Positions 42,940-51,111 of a stretch of DNA of 64,000 bases are shown in pieces (position 1 is the stretch's first letter; each line of letters begins with the position of its first letter). Origin of the DNA: Cupriavidus basilensis (lineage in GTDB: Bacteria; Pseudomonadota; Gammaproteobacteria; Burkholderiales; Burkholderiaceae); the NCBI RefSeq assembly GCF_008801925.2, contig NZ_CP062805.1, positions 248,001-312,000 on the forward strand. Reading direction: 5' to 3'. Under the pieces are notes generated by a model. That model was not told where the DNA came from, searched no databases, and saw only the letters and a program-made list of their open reading frames with translations. The position numbers and the translations under genes were made by a program.

Positions 42940-43143
42940 ATGGCAACAGGTACCGTCAAGTGGTTTAACGATGCGAAGGGTTTTGGTTTCATCACGCCGG
43001 ACGACGGCGGCGATGACCTGTTCGCGCACTTCTCCGAGGTTCAGGGAAATGGCTTCAAATCACTTCAGGAGGGCCAGAAGGTCAGTTTTGAAGTCAAGCA
43101 AGGCCCCAAGGGGAAACAGGCAGCGAACATCAAACCGCTGTAA
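42940..43143 (+). CDS. cspA: Cold-shock protein
   Basis: 67 residues of the CspA family. RNA-binding motifs RNP1 (KGFGFIT) and RNP2 (DLFAHFS) are intact, preceded by the standard [14 protein letters not shown] start. The ORF extends upstream, but this start gives the canonical length. The protein binds single-stranded RNA/DNA and relaxes RNA structure in the cold or under stress. It is convergent with the rpoD copy, with about 110 bp between the stops. Confidence 0.95.
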   Translation: MATGTVKWFNDAKGFGFITPDDGGDDLFAHFSEVQGNGFKSLQEGQKVSFEVKQGPKGKQAANIKPL

Positions 43144-43252
43144 GTTCTCCGCGCAGCAAACGCGTCCTGCCAGGGCAGCGATCGGGCCGATGCGTGATCG
43201 CTGTGGGTCTGGAGTAGGGCGTCGAAAGGGGGCGCGTACTCCTCGCCTTTGC

Positions 43253-45283
43253 TCAGCGCTCGAGAAAGGGCCTCAACTTGTCAGCACGACTGGGATGCAT
43301 CAGCTTGCGCATCGCCTTGCTCTCAATCTGACGGATCCGCTCGCGGGTCAGGTCGAACTGCTTGCCGACCTCTTCAAGCGTGTGGTCCGAGATCGTATCG
43401 AGCCCGAATCGCATCCGCAGGACCTTGGCCTCGCGCGGCGATAACCCGTCGAGTGCCTCATCGATCGCGGCGCGCATGTTCGCGTGAATCACGGCCTCAG
43501 CCGGTGAACTCGCAGAGACATCCTCAATCATGTCGCCGAGCGTCGCGTCGGCGTCGTCGCCCACAGGGGTCTCGAGCGAGACAGGTTGCCTCGCGATCCT
43601 GAGGATACTGCGCACTTTTTCCTCGGACATCTCCATGCGCTCGGCGAGGACGGAGGGATGCGCTTCCTGTCCCGTCTGTTGCAGGAATTCGCGCGAAATC
43701 CGATTCAGCTTGTTGATCATCTCGATCATGTGGACCGGCACACGAATGGTTCGCGCCTGATCGGCAAGCGCACGCGTGACAGCCTGCCGGACCCACCAAG
43801 TGGCGTACGTCGAAAACTTCCAGCCGCGCCGGTATTCGAACTTGTCCACCGCCTTCATCAGGCCGATATTGCCTTCCTGGATTAGATCCAGGAACTGCAT
43901 GCCGCGGTTCACGTATTTCTTGGCGATTGAAATGACAAGACGAAGATTCGCTTCGATCAGTTCTCGCTTGGCCTGCCGCATTTTCAACTCCGCGGCGCTC
44001 ATCTGGCGGTTGATCCGCTTGAGCTGCTGGAGCGGCAGCGAGACCCCGGCCTCGATGTCTATGAGTTTCTGCTGGCCGGCCTGAATGGCCGGCAGATGTC
44101 GCTCGAGCGCTGCGCCAAACTGCCGCGAAGTCGCCGCCAGATGGCTGGTCCATTCAAGGTCGGTCTCGTGGCCCGGGAACGACTCGACAAACGCCTCGCG
44201 TGGCATGCCGCAACGGTCGACGGCGATCTCCAGGATGCTGCGCTCGATTGCACGAACCTCGGTAACCTGTTCGTGCACACTGGCACACAGGCGGTCGATA
44301 GTCTTGGCCGTAAAGCGGATCGGAGCCAGTTCACGCTGGATCTCCAAGCGCAATTGCGCAACGGCTGCGGAACGGGCTTTCCCAGTAACGGGTGCATCCG
44401 GCAACTGCTCGAACAGTACACGCACGCGCGCGAAAATCGCAAGACTGTCGATCGTGAGTTGTTCGAGGCGGGCTGCGTTCGCTTTCTCCGGATCCGCGGC
44501 GTCCGTTTCAGCGTCATCACCATCCGGGTCATCGTCGGAGGCGTCTGCTTCCACTTGAACGTCATCGGACTCTAGCGCCATTTCGCTTTCGTTCACGTCG
44601 TCGCTGATGCCATCGACCAGTTCGTCGATACGCAGTTCGCCGGCAACGATGCGGTCCGCATCGGCAAGAATCGTGGACACGACTGACGGACACGCGGCGA
44701 TCGCCTGAATCATGTCCTGCAGGCCGCCTTCGACGCGTTTTGCGATCTCGATTTCGCCGGCGCGAGTCAGCAGTTCACTGGCGCCCATTTCTCGCATGTA
44801 CATCCGGACCGGATCAGTAGTGCGGCCGAATTCGGAATCGACGGTCGACAGTGCAGCTTCCGCTTCCTCATCCGCCTGATCGTCGGATGCCGCGGCAGGC
44901 GCGGCATCGCTTAACAGGAGCGTCTCCGCGTCCGGCGCCTGCTCGTACACGGCCACCCCCATGTCGCTGAATGTGCTGACGATCGTCTCCATCGCAGCAG
45001 TTTGCGTAAAGTTGTCGGGCAGGTGATCGTTGATGTCCGCGTGGGTGAGATAGCCGCGCTCACGGCCAAGCGCGATCAGCGCGCGCATCTGGCGTTGACG
45101 CTCCTCGTCCTGGCGCGCCATGGACGCGATGTCCAGCGGTGTTGCGACCGCCTGGATCTTTCCTTTTGGAGAGCGGCGGCCGGTCTTTGACGTGACCGCG
45201 ATCGTGCGGGATGCTGAATCGTCGCGAACTGGATTTGCCAATACACTCTCCTCGACAGGTTGGCCGACGATCGTCGCGGACAT
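43253..45283 (-). CDS. rpoD: RNA polymerase sigma-70 factor RpoD (possibly an additional copy)
   Basis: 676 residues with the complete group 1 layout: region 1.1 ([19 protein letters not shown]), region 1.2 ([20 protein letters not shown]), the acidic non-conserved region ([16 protein letters not shown]), region 2 with [20 protein letters not shown], region 3 ([11 protein letters not shown]) and region 4.2 ([20 protein letters not shown]). It is shorter at the beginning than typical betaproteobacterial RpoD and lies among mobile genes, not beside dnaG. A second genomic rpoD would therefore be expected (inference). Confidence 0.93.
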   Translation of the reverse strand: MSATIVGQPVEESVLANPVRDDSASRTIAVTSKTGRRSPKGKIQAVATPLDIASMARQDEERQRQMRALIALGRERGYLTHADINDHLPDNFTQTAAMETIVSTFSDMGVAVYEQAPDAETLLLSDAAPAAASDDQADEEAEAALSTVDSEFGRTTDPVRMYMREMGASELLTRAGEIEIAKRVEGGLQDMIQAIAACPSVVSTILADADRIVAGELRIDELVDGISDDVNESEMALESDDVQVEADASDDDPDGDDAETDAADPEKANAARLEQLTIDSLAIFARVRVLFEQLPDAPVTGKARSAAVAQLRLEIQRELAPIRFTAKTIDRLCASVHEQVTEVRAIERSILEIAVDRCGMPREAFVESFPGHETDLEWTSHLAATSRQFGAALERHLPAIQAGQQKLIDIEAGVSLPLQQLKRINRQMSAAELKMRQAKRELIEANLRLVISIAKKYVNRGMQFLDLIQEGNIGLMKAVDKFEYRRGWKFSTYATWWVRQAVTRALADQARTIRVPVHMIEMINKLNRISREFLQQTGQEAHPSVLAERMEMSEEKVRSILRIARQPVSLETPVGDDADATLGDMIEDVSASSPAEAVIHANMRAAIDEALDGLSPREAKVLRMRFGLDTISDHTLEEVGKQFDLTRERIRQIESKAMRKLMHPSRADKLRPFLER

Positions 45284-45454
45284 GACGGCTGTTCAAGCCT
45301 GTCGGGGTGCGAACGAAATCGTGGAATGACGCACGGACAGTCGAGGTCAGAATGCCTCTCGCGGAATCCGGTGTGCGCAGAATGGGGGAATTTTGAATAA
45401 TACCGGACGACGTTGTGCGCCGCAATATGCGGTGGGTAGTGTTGCCTCGTCGAG

Positions 45455-45560
45455 GAAGGTCGAAAGATTCTCCTGTTCTCGCAGTTCACCAGCATGCTCG
45501 AGCTCGTTGCCACCGCGCTCGACGAGGCGCATATCCCGTATCGGTGCTCACGGGCGATAC
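45455..45560 (+). pseudogene. SNF2-family helicase fragment
   Basis: Translation EGRKILLFSQFTSMLELVA then TALDEAHIPYRC matches the beginning of the second RecA domain of SNF2 helicases (RKxLxFSQFTSMLDLI...L-x-x-x-x-I-x-Y-x-x-LTG). The match breaks off at a frameshift near 45540; LTGDT appears in the next frame. Nothing else of the roughly 1000-residue protein is present. Confidence 0.75.
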
Positions 45561-45925
45561 CATCACCTGTTTCGCGAAGGGCACGTCCGGAAATCGTCCG
45601 GACCGGCACCGTGCACCTTCGGACACAAGCACTCGGCGAGCTCAGCATCCTCCCGCGATTTCAGCGCTAGTCGCAGGCTGCCGAGGCTCAGGCCTCCTCC
45701 GGCTGCGATCAAATCGAAGGCATCGACGCTGTCAGAGCAGAAGGCGCCACCTTGAGCACGCAAAAGAGATCTTTGAGCTGCTCCGGTAGAAAGGCCCGTG
45801 GCTAGGTACGACTACACTGGCCGTGCTCGTCCCCATGCGGGTCTGTTGGGGCGGGGCAGAGCATCAAGGCGTGACTCGGGGAGCTGAATCTGATCTCGGC
45901 TTCACCAAGGCTGCCTGGCGATGCG
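45561..45925. other. Intergenic, nothing recognised
   Basis: About 365 bp downstream of the SNF2 fragment. A short plus-strand stretch ending HAKEIFELLR (stop near 45789) could be a further protein remnant, but it is too short to assign. Confidence 0.35.
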
Positions 45926-46312
45926 TTACTCCGACCACACCGCATCGACATCCCTTGTTAGGTGTCCCGCGAGGATGTAATCGCCAAGCCTGGCCGCCTT
46001 TGCCTCCAGGCGCTCTAGCTCACCCGTTGGCAGCTTGCTGAGCTCAAATTGGCAGTAAAGATTGCGCTGACGGAAGGTCAACTTCGGGCGAATCAGCCCG
46101 CCAACGAGCGCCGCCGGGGAGCTAACGGCAATGCTCTCATGGCCGCGATACTGGACGTGTACACCGAGCTTTTCACCCCGCCTGCCAAGCTCAATCGCAT
46201 CTTGCCAACCAGACTCGTAGTTCAAATCCACGACCGTTACTCCCTCTGTTTCCAGGAGCTTCAGCGCCTCGCTTTTCGTCCCAGCCAGAGCTGTCGCCAT
46301 TTTCTCCTCCAC
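45926..46312 (-). CDS. Small protein, paralogue of the broken gene at 56576-56947
   Basis: 128 residues. Two segments are shared with the pseudogene at 56576: DLNYESGWQDAIELGRRGEK, then GLIRPKLTFRQRNLYCQFEL, and GDYILAGHL. No known domain is apparent; the composition is that of a soluble alpha/beta protein. Start at the second Met (46300) is possible. Having an intact and a broken relative in one window suggests that it travels with mobile DNA. Confidence 0.65.
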   Translation of the reverse strand: MEEKMATALAGTKSEALKLLETEGVTVVDLNYESGWQDAIELGRRGEKLGVHVQYRGHESIAVSSPAALVGGLIRPKLTFRQRNLYCQFELSKLPTGELERLEAKAARLGDYILAGHLTRDVDAVWSE

Positions 46313-46664
46313 TACATACAGGGCGTGTGGCTATTCGCGCTTCTTCAGCCCTGATCCATATTGCATAGCAGCATTGTAAGCGGGGAGCGGCCGTCTTTGT
46401 CAGGTCCCGTCATGGGAGCAGGTTGAACCGAGCAATATGCTGGAGGTCCGCGTCTGGGCACGGGAGCCGCGGAACGGGGGAAGCGGGGGAAAGATCATAG
46501 GCGCAACACGCAGCCGCCCGCGCCAGCCGCTGCCACGGCAATGTGACACCGAACAATGCACCAGGATCCAGCCACAGGCGCCACACGCCAGGAAGCCACA
46601 GCTTATCAACCAGTTCGCGGCTTCGGCCGCGACGGTCGTCTGCTTTTGGGCTAAAGCTGACTGA
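46313..46664. other. Intergenic, nothing recognised
   Basis: About 350 bp between two minus-strand small genes. Open frames are shadows; no strong hairpin or promoter stands out. Confidence 0.4.
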
Positions 46665-46865
46665 CTACCGAATTCGGCGCACCGCTTCGAGAATGGAATG
46701 CCCCTGACTTGTCAGGCGAGGATAGGCATTGCCGCTGGCATGACCATGTTCCATCGTGACCAGCTTGTGAGCCAACAAGGTGTCCAATTGCTCAGGTTCG
46801 AGGTCGTCGATCTCCTCCTCGTCGCCGAGCAGCAGTAGCGCGGCGATCTCATGCGGGCTTAGCAT
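46665..46865 (-). CDS. Small protein, paralogue of the gene at 20734-20925
   Basis: 66 residues: MLSPHEIAALLLLGDEEEID, then LEPEQLDTLLAHKLVTMEHG and AYPRLTSQGHSILEAVRRI. The ribosome-site region CGGAGGCCGACAT and the protein match the copy at 20.7-20.9 kb, which lacks three residues in the middle. It resembles a small winged-helix of MarR type; function unknown. Confidence 0.7.
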   Translation of the reverse strand: MLSPHEIAALLLLGDEEEIDDLEPEQLDTLLAHKLVTMEHGHASGNAYPRLTSQGHSILEAVRRIR

Positions 46866-47536
46866 ATGTCGGCCTCCGTTGTCGTGGTTTGGAAAAACGA
46901 ACTACTACTACTGCTGCCGCGAGATAGATTCCCCAGTCGACAATGTGGACAGTGGCCGGGGCAATGGTGGATTGGTGCGAGGAGGGCGGGGAAGCGTACA
47001 CCGAGCGGCCACAATAAACTTCTTTGTCGCCGGCATCAAGCCAAAAGAATGCGGCAACGCAGCAGCATGAAGCAACGCAACCAGGCGATGTTGCGCGCAC
47101 CTACCATCGGCGGCGTGCCGATCATCTCCGACCCTCTGTTCGGAGCCTATGTGGAAGAGCGGTCAGGCACGCCACTACGGCCTGATCATGGTGACCCCTC
47201 GCTCAACTCGAGCGTCGCGCGATTGGCTACCTCGTGATGCCCCCGGCTGAACGCCGGAAGGCGGCGCCGAAATGATCGAGAGTAGCGGTGTCCGCTGCGC
47301 AGGCTAGCAGCAGAGGAAGGGGTGGGCAACGACGTGAGAAGCCGGCGCGAATGATGAGTCGTTTCCGCCAATTGCGCCAGAGCGCCGTATTGGCTCAATC
47401 GTGATGCCGCTTTTTGGCCGCCGCTAATTGCGCCAGGCTGCCAAAGGCGTCGCGCCCACAAGGACAAGCCAGACCGCTATTAGGTACGCCAGCCCTGCGG
47501 TTATACTCCGCTCTCCACAACTAACGGGTAATCAAC
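46866..47536. other. Intergenic region upstream of the histone-like gene
   Basis: About 670 bp with no supported gene. A 96-codon plus-strand frame (46780-47070) overlaps the small minus gene and has no domain. TATACT near 47500 lies about 35 bp before the histone-like start and may be its -10 box. Confidence 0.4.
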
Positions 47537-48007
47537 ATGGTCGCAGCAACTAAAAGAACTGTTCTTGCAGAGGCAGTCACGAAGAAAAGGTCTGCCGCGA
47601 AGAAGATGACAGTGCCGACGAAAAAGGCTAGCGTGCTCGCCCGTGAGGCTCAGGCAGCGAAGAAGCGCTTGCTGAAGTTGCGCGCCGACACGAAGAAGGC
47701 AATTGAAGCGGCAAAGCGCGAAATTGCCCAGGCCGTGGAAGCCGCAAAGGCCGCGGCCCGCTTTGAAAAGCAAGCCGCAAAGGACAAGCTCGCGGCGAAG
47801 AAGGCCAAGGCTGCAGGCGCCAAGAAGGCGACGAGCAACAAAGCTGCCGCAACGAAAGAGGCCGCGAAAAAGGCCGCACCCGGTATCAAGGGCAAGGTCG
47901 CCGCGAAAGCAGCGCCGAAGGCGGCAGCAGTGAAATCCGTGACGAAGAAACGGGCTTCGGCGAAGAAGGTGGTTCCAGCTGTAGCTTCGCCTGAAGCGTC
48001 GGTGTGA
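47537..48007 (+). CDS. Lys/Ala-rich histone H1-like protein
   Basis: 156 residues, about half lysine and alanine. An almost continuous helix (SVLAREAQAAKKRLLKLRAD to AARFEKQAAKDKLAAKKAK) is followed by repeated KKAA/AKKAT motifs typical of the C-terminal tail of histone H1-like and AlgP-like bacterial proteins. It should bind DNA non-specifically and compact or bridge it. Together with H-NS and the second RpoD it is one of several nucleoid/transcription genes here. Confidence 0.8.
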   Translation: MVAATKRTVLAEAVTKKRSAAKKMTVPTKKASVLAREAQAAKKRLLKLRADTKKAIEAAKREIAQAVEAAKAAARFEKQAAKDKLAAKKAKAAGAKKATSNKAAATKEAAKKAAPGIKGKVAAKAAPKAAAVKSVTKKRASAKKVVPAVASPEASV

Positions 48008-48125
48008 TCCTTGCATCGGCTGGTAACGCCTATCCGCAACCAGCCGATTGGCGCAAGGTAGGAGCACTGCTGAGGAAAGCTGAGGCCCGACAAACTTTGT
48101 GCTGACAGCTTTCCCCCTTCCAATT

Positions 48126-48201
48126 AGGCCTCTAGCTCATGCCTGGTTCGAGCAGCGGACTCATCCGTTGGTGCCGTGTTCGACTCACGGGAGGCCCACC
48201 A
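48126..48201 (+). pseudogene. tRNA-Met-like sequence with a 4-nt anticodon loop
   Basis: The 76-nt sequence folds as a tRNA: acceptor AGGCCTC/GAGGCCC (6 of 7 pairs), D stem GCTC/GAGC, T arm CCGTG-TTCGACT-CACGG and encoded ACCA end. The anticodon stem GCGGA/TCCGT encloses only CTCA, where a normal loop would be CTCATAA. Three loop bases therefore appear lost and decoding is not expected. It could be an old attachment site or a damaged element-borne tRNA (inference). Confidence 0.6.
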
Positions 48202-48536
48202 TTCAACCGCAGATGCGCAGCGGCGACTTCATCGTGAAGCCTTCGTTGTATGCGGATCGCTTGCGCCGAGCTCCATTACATCGCCCAATGGGATTTCACG
48301 CCGCCGAGCGTACCTATTTCTGCGAGCTACGGCTTTGGGGCGAATGGCCGCCATTCCTGGGGAGGGCGATATCTTCGTGTCACTTTATTCGCCGCCGACC
48401 GCTGTCACAGGCCCATACGAATATTCATTAAAGTGAATGGAATGTTAAGTTCCGTATGAAGGTAGAGAACGAATACCTTGCAGGCCGACTTTAGAATGCG
48501 TATAAGTCAAAAGCGACTGAACAATTGGAGGCGAAG
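48202..48536. other. Intergenic, upstream of H-NS
   Basis: About 335 bp. Overlapping short frames are present but none has a domain or ribosome site. The last 80 bp are AT-richer (AATATTCATTAAAGTGAATG) and probably hold the H-NS promoter. Confidence 0.4.
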
Positions 48537-48851
48537 ATGGCAACGTATCAAGAATTGATGGCGCGGAAGCAAGCGTTGGAAGCCCAGCTCGAAGAGGCGC
48601 GTTCAACTGAGGTCGCTGGCGTCATCGAGCAGATTCGCGAGCTGATGACTCGGTATGAGCTGTCGCCGGAAGACGTGGCGCCGCGGCGTCGTCGGGGCCG
48701 GCCTGCCGGTACAGCGTCCGCTGCCACCGAGAAAGCGCCGCTGCCGCCGAAGTATATGGATCCCAAAACCGGCAAGACCTGGTCGGGACGTGGCCGGACG
48801 CCGGCTTGGCTGGGCAAGCGGCCCGAGCGTTTCCTTATCCAGCAGGAATGA
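48537..48851 (+). CDS. H-NS-family DNA-binding protein
   Basis: 104 residues from the ATG at 48537, preceded by TTGGAGGCGA. The N-terminal helix (YQELMARKQALEAQLEEARS) oligomerises, a basic linker with RRRRGRPAG follows, and the C-terminal H-NS domain reads DPKTGKTWSGRGRTPAWL. This is the common Burkholderiales (Bv3F/HvrA-like) form. It silences AT-rich, acquired DNA. It differs from the short H-NS at 18757, so the window carries two H-NS types. Confidence 0.92.
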   Translation: MATYQELMARKQALEAQLEEARSTEVAGVIEQIRELMTRYELSPEDVAPRRRRGRPAGTASAATEKAPLPPKYMDPKTGKTWSGRGRTPAWLGKRPERFLIQQE

Positions 48852-49377
48852 GCTGTTTGCAACGCCAATGTGAGCGGGTCGGGGCAGGCAACTCGTCATG
48901 GGAATGGCCACCCCGCGGCGGACCGCGCAACACACGCGGTCAAATCGGGCGATGACCGAAAAAAGACGGCTCTCGACCGGTAGCAGAGAGCCGCAGAACG
49001 TCCATGAAGAAATCGGGAAACTTGTGGAGTTTCCCGCGCCCAGTATCGCCCAGTCGCCCCGCACCAGGCAATCGGCCTGCCCACTGTTGCGCACGGGCTC
49101 GCTTTACCCAAAAAAGAGCCCGCGTCACCAGGGCGGCGAAGCGGGCGGTAGCAGGACTACCCAGGCATGATATGACGTCGCAAGAAACGCTTAAGTCTGA
49201 ATTAGTCCGAATTTAACGCGCTTTTTTCAGCAGAAGGCTCCCGCGTCTTACTAGAATGGAGCGGTCATCACTTTTGCACGTGGAAGTGATCAATTGAGCC
49301 TCTTTCGATACGTGCCTTATGCGGCCCTCTTGGGGCGACGCATCAGGTTGGTCGCCGAATAATGCCGCGGCTTGGCT
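48852..49377. other. Intergenic with two stem-loops
   Basis: About 525 bp between H-NS and the MerR/TPR gene. It contains the terminator-like hairpin at 48967-48993 and a second stem CGGGCTC/GAGCCCG (49093-49121) with a long loop containing six As. Open frames are shadows. Confidence 0.5.
48967..48993 (-). terminator. Terminator-like hairpin for the minus-strand operon
   Basis: CGGCTCTC and GAGAGCCG form an 8-bp stem with an 11-nt loop; read on the minus strand it is followed by a TCTTTTTT run. It is placed to stop transcription coming from ligD-ku-MerR/TPR, about 390 bp after the last stop. Confidence 0.6.
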
Positions 49378-50193
49378 TTATGGACGGTCGAGCCTCCGGA
49401 ATGCGTTGAAGTGTCGCAGCGCCTTCTGGAAGTGGCCCAGTTCCTGATGCAAACGCGCTGCGTTGTAGTGGGCATCGGCGTCGTCCGGTGCAAGTTCGAT
49501 GCATCGCTCGTACGCTGCCAGAGCTGACTGCGGGGCGCCGACATCCTCGCGTGCAACCCCCAGGTTGAAATGCAATTGCGGCGCGTTCGGAAGGACGGAC
49601 AACGCCCCCTCATAGAGCATGATGGCTTCGTCGAATCGTTGTTGGTCTGCCAGCATGCACCCAAGGTTCAGGTAGGCGTTCAGCATTCCTGGCGAGATCT
49701 CTAAGGCGCGTCGGTAGGCCGCTTCAGCCGCATTGGCGTCGACAGGTTCAAGTGCATAGGCTTGCGCAAAGGATTCCTCGGCGGTCGGTTCGTTGGCACG
49801 CATTCGCGTTAAATCAACGACTCGCACATCGGCTTCATCCGGCCCGAACTCGATCAGCCGTTGGCCGCTCTCAACCAGCCACGCGCCGTGCCGGTCCCAT
49901 GCCGATACGTTGCCGCTGCTTGCGGAGATTCGCAGGGCCGATAGGTGTCGGTTCGGTGTGAGCCGTTCGAGACGACGCAGCGCCCGCAGAATCCGTGCAG
50001 GCGCAACGCTCGACCTGTGCAGGGATTCGGCGGTACGAATCAGAACCACGTCCCGAAAGGAGAAGACGTACTGGCCGCGTGGGCCTCGTGCAGGCGTGAC
50101 CAGCCCGGCGGCTACCAGGCTGGAGATCAGCCGGCGCGAAGCGCCCAGGCGCGTCTCCAGCTCGCGCCTGGTCAACCCTTCGCCGTGGCTCAT
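49378..50193 (-). CDS. MerR-type HTH plus TPR protein, in the NHEJ operon
   Basis: 271 residues. The N-terminus (LTRRELETRLGASRRLISSL, then GPRGQYVFSFRDVVLIRTAE) is a MerR-like winged helix. From about residue 140 to the end are TPR repeats (AEAAYRRALEISPGMLNAYL, LHFNLGVAREDVGAPQSALA, AHYNAARLHQELGHFQKALR). Its ATG overlaps the ku stop (ATGA). It may regulate the ligD-ku operon or act as an adaptor; similar proteins accompany ku in other betaproteobacteria. Function not established. Confidence 0.8.
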   Translation of the reverse strand: MSHGEGLTRRELETRLGASRRLISSLVAAGLVTPARGPRGQYVFSFRDVVLIRTAESLHRSSVAPARILRALRRLERLTPNRHLSALRISASSGNVSAWDRHGAWLVESGQRLIEFGPDEADVRVVDLTRMRANEPTAEESFAQAYALEPVDANAAEAAYRRALEISPGMLNAYLNLGCMLADQQRFDEAIMLYEGALSVLPNAPQLHFNLGVAREDVGAPQSALAAYERCIELAPDDADAHYNAARLHQELGHFQKALRHFNAFRRLDRP

Positions 50194-51080
50194 GCCGACT
50201 TCTTAGTGGTGCGTCGGATCGGTGTCGGCTCGGAAGGCGCTGTGCCCCGCTTACCGGCTCTGCGAGTTGATGGCTCGGCGGCTTTGGCTTTTGTCGCGGG
50301 CAGCCCTTTCTTGGACAGACTCGCGCGAAGTGCATCCATCAGATCGATGACCTGCCCGCCGGCGGTGACTTCAACTGGTTCGGGCGATACGATCTGCTTG
50401 CCGGCGATCTTTGCGTCGATGGCGGCGAGAATCCTGACTTTCTCCTCGTCCTTGTACTGGGCCGGATCGTATTGGTCTTCCGAGGCTTGCTCGATCAGCT
50501 GGATCGCCAGCTTTAGCTCCGCATCTGAGACTGCCACTTCCTCGATATGCAGTTCGGCGATGTTGCGCACTTCATCCGCGAACAACAGTTGCTGGAACAC
50601 CAGGCCGCCCTCGACCGGTCGGATCTGCACGATATGCGATTTGCCTTTCGAGGCCCACTTCGCAATGGCACAGCGACCGGTCTTCGACATGGCTTCGCGT
50701 AAAAGGCTGTAAGGCTTACCGCCGCGCTTATCTGGAGCGATGAAGTACGCCTTGTCGAAATACAGCGGATCCACGCTGCGCTCGGGAATGAACGCAACGA
50801 TATCGACCATGTGGCTGGCACTCTCTTCCAAGGCTTTGAGTTCATCGGGGGAGAACGTCACGAAGCGGTCTTTCTCAAACTCGTAGCCCTTCACCATGTC
50901 TGCACGGTCGACAACCTTTTGGGTCTGCTCGGAAACGTACTGTTGTTTCAGCCGTGCGCCTTCTTTGCTCAGTAAGTTGAAGCGCACAGCAGAGCTTGTC
51001 TCGGTGGCGGTGTAGAGTTTGACGGGGATGGACACCAGGCCGAAAGACAGCGACAAAGAGGCGAGGGATCGTGCAGGCAT
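50190..51080 (-). CDS. ku: Ku protein, non-homologous end joining
   Basis: 296 residues. The Ku core begins MPARSLASLSLSFGLVSIPV and includes YVSEQTQKVVDRADMVKGYE, VDPLYFDKAYFIAPDK and the Ku-typical RPVEGGLVFQQLLFADEVR. The C-terminal tail is long and basic (RRAGKRGTAPSEPTPIRRTT), which probably helps DNA binding and contacts LigD. The start at 51080 matches family length. It lies 31 bp after ligD and 4 bp overlaps the MerR/TPR gene, forming an operon. Confidence 0.95.
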   Translation of the reverse strand: MPARSLASLSLSFGLVSIPVKLYTATETSSAVRFNLLSKEGARLKQQYVSEQTQKVVDRADMVKGYEFEKDRFVTFSPDELKALEESASHMVDIVAFIPERSVDPLYFDKAYFIAPDKRGGKPYSLLREAMSKTGRCAIAKWASKGKSHIVQIRPVEGGLVFQQLLFADEVRNIAELHIEEVAVSDAELKLAIQLIEQASEDQYDPAQYKDEEKVRILAAIDAKIAGKQIVSPEPVEVTAGGQVIDLMDALRASLSKKGLPATKAKAAEPSTRRAGKRGTAPSEPTPIRRTTKKSA

Positions 51081-51111
51081 TGGATACTCCACAGCGCAGA
51101 TGCGCCAGCAT

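Noticed and set aside
47537..48007. Low-complexity artefact instead of a gene
   Set aside because: Although Lys/Ala-rich, it has a plausible promoter, a consistent heptad helix and the known H1-like composition, so it was kept.
48126..48201. Functional tRNA-Met
   Set aside because: The anticodon loop has 4 bases instead of 7, and alternative pairing that restores CAT breaks the anticodon stem.
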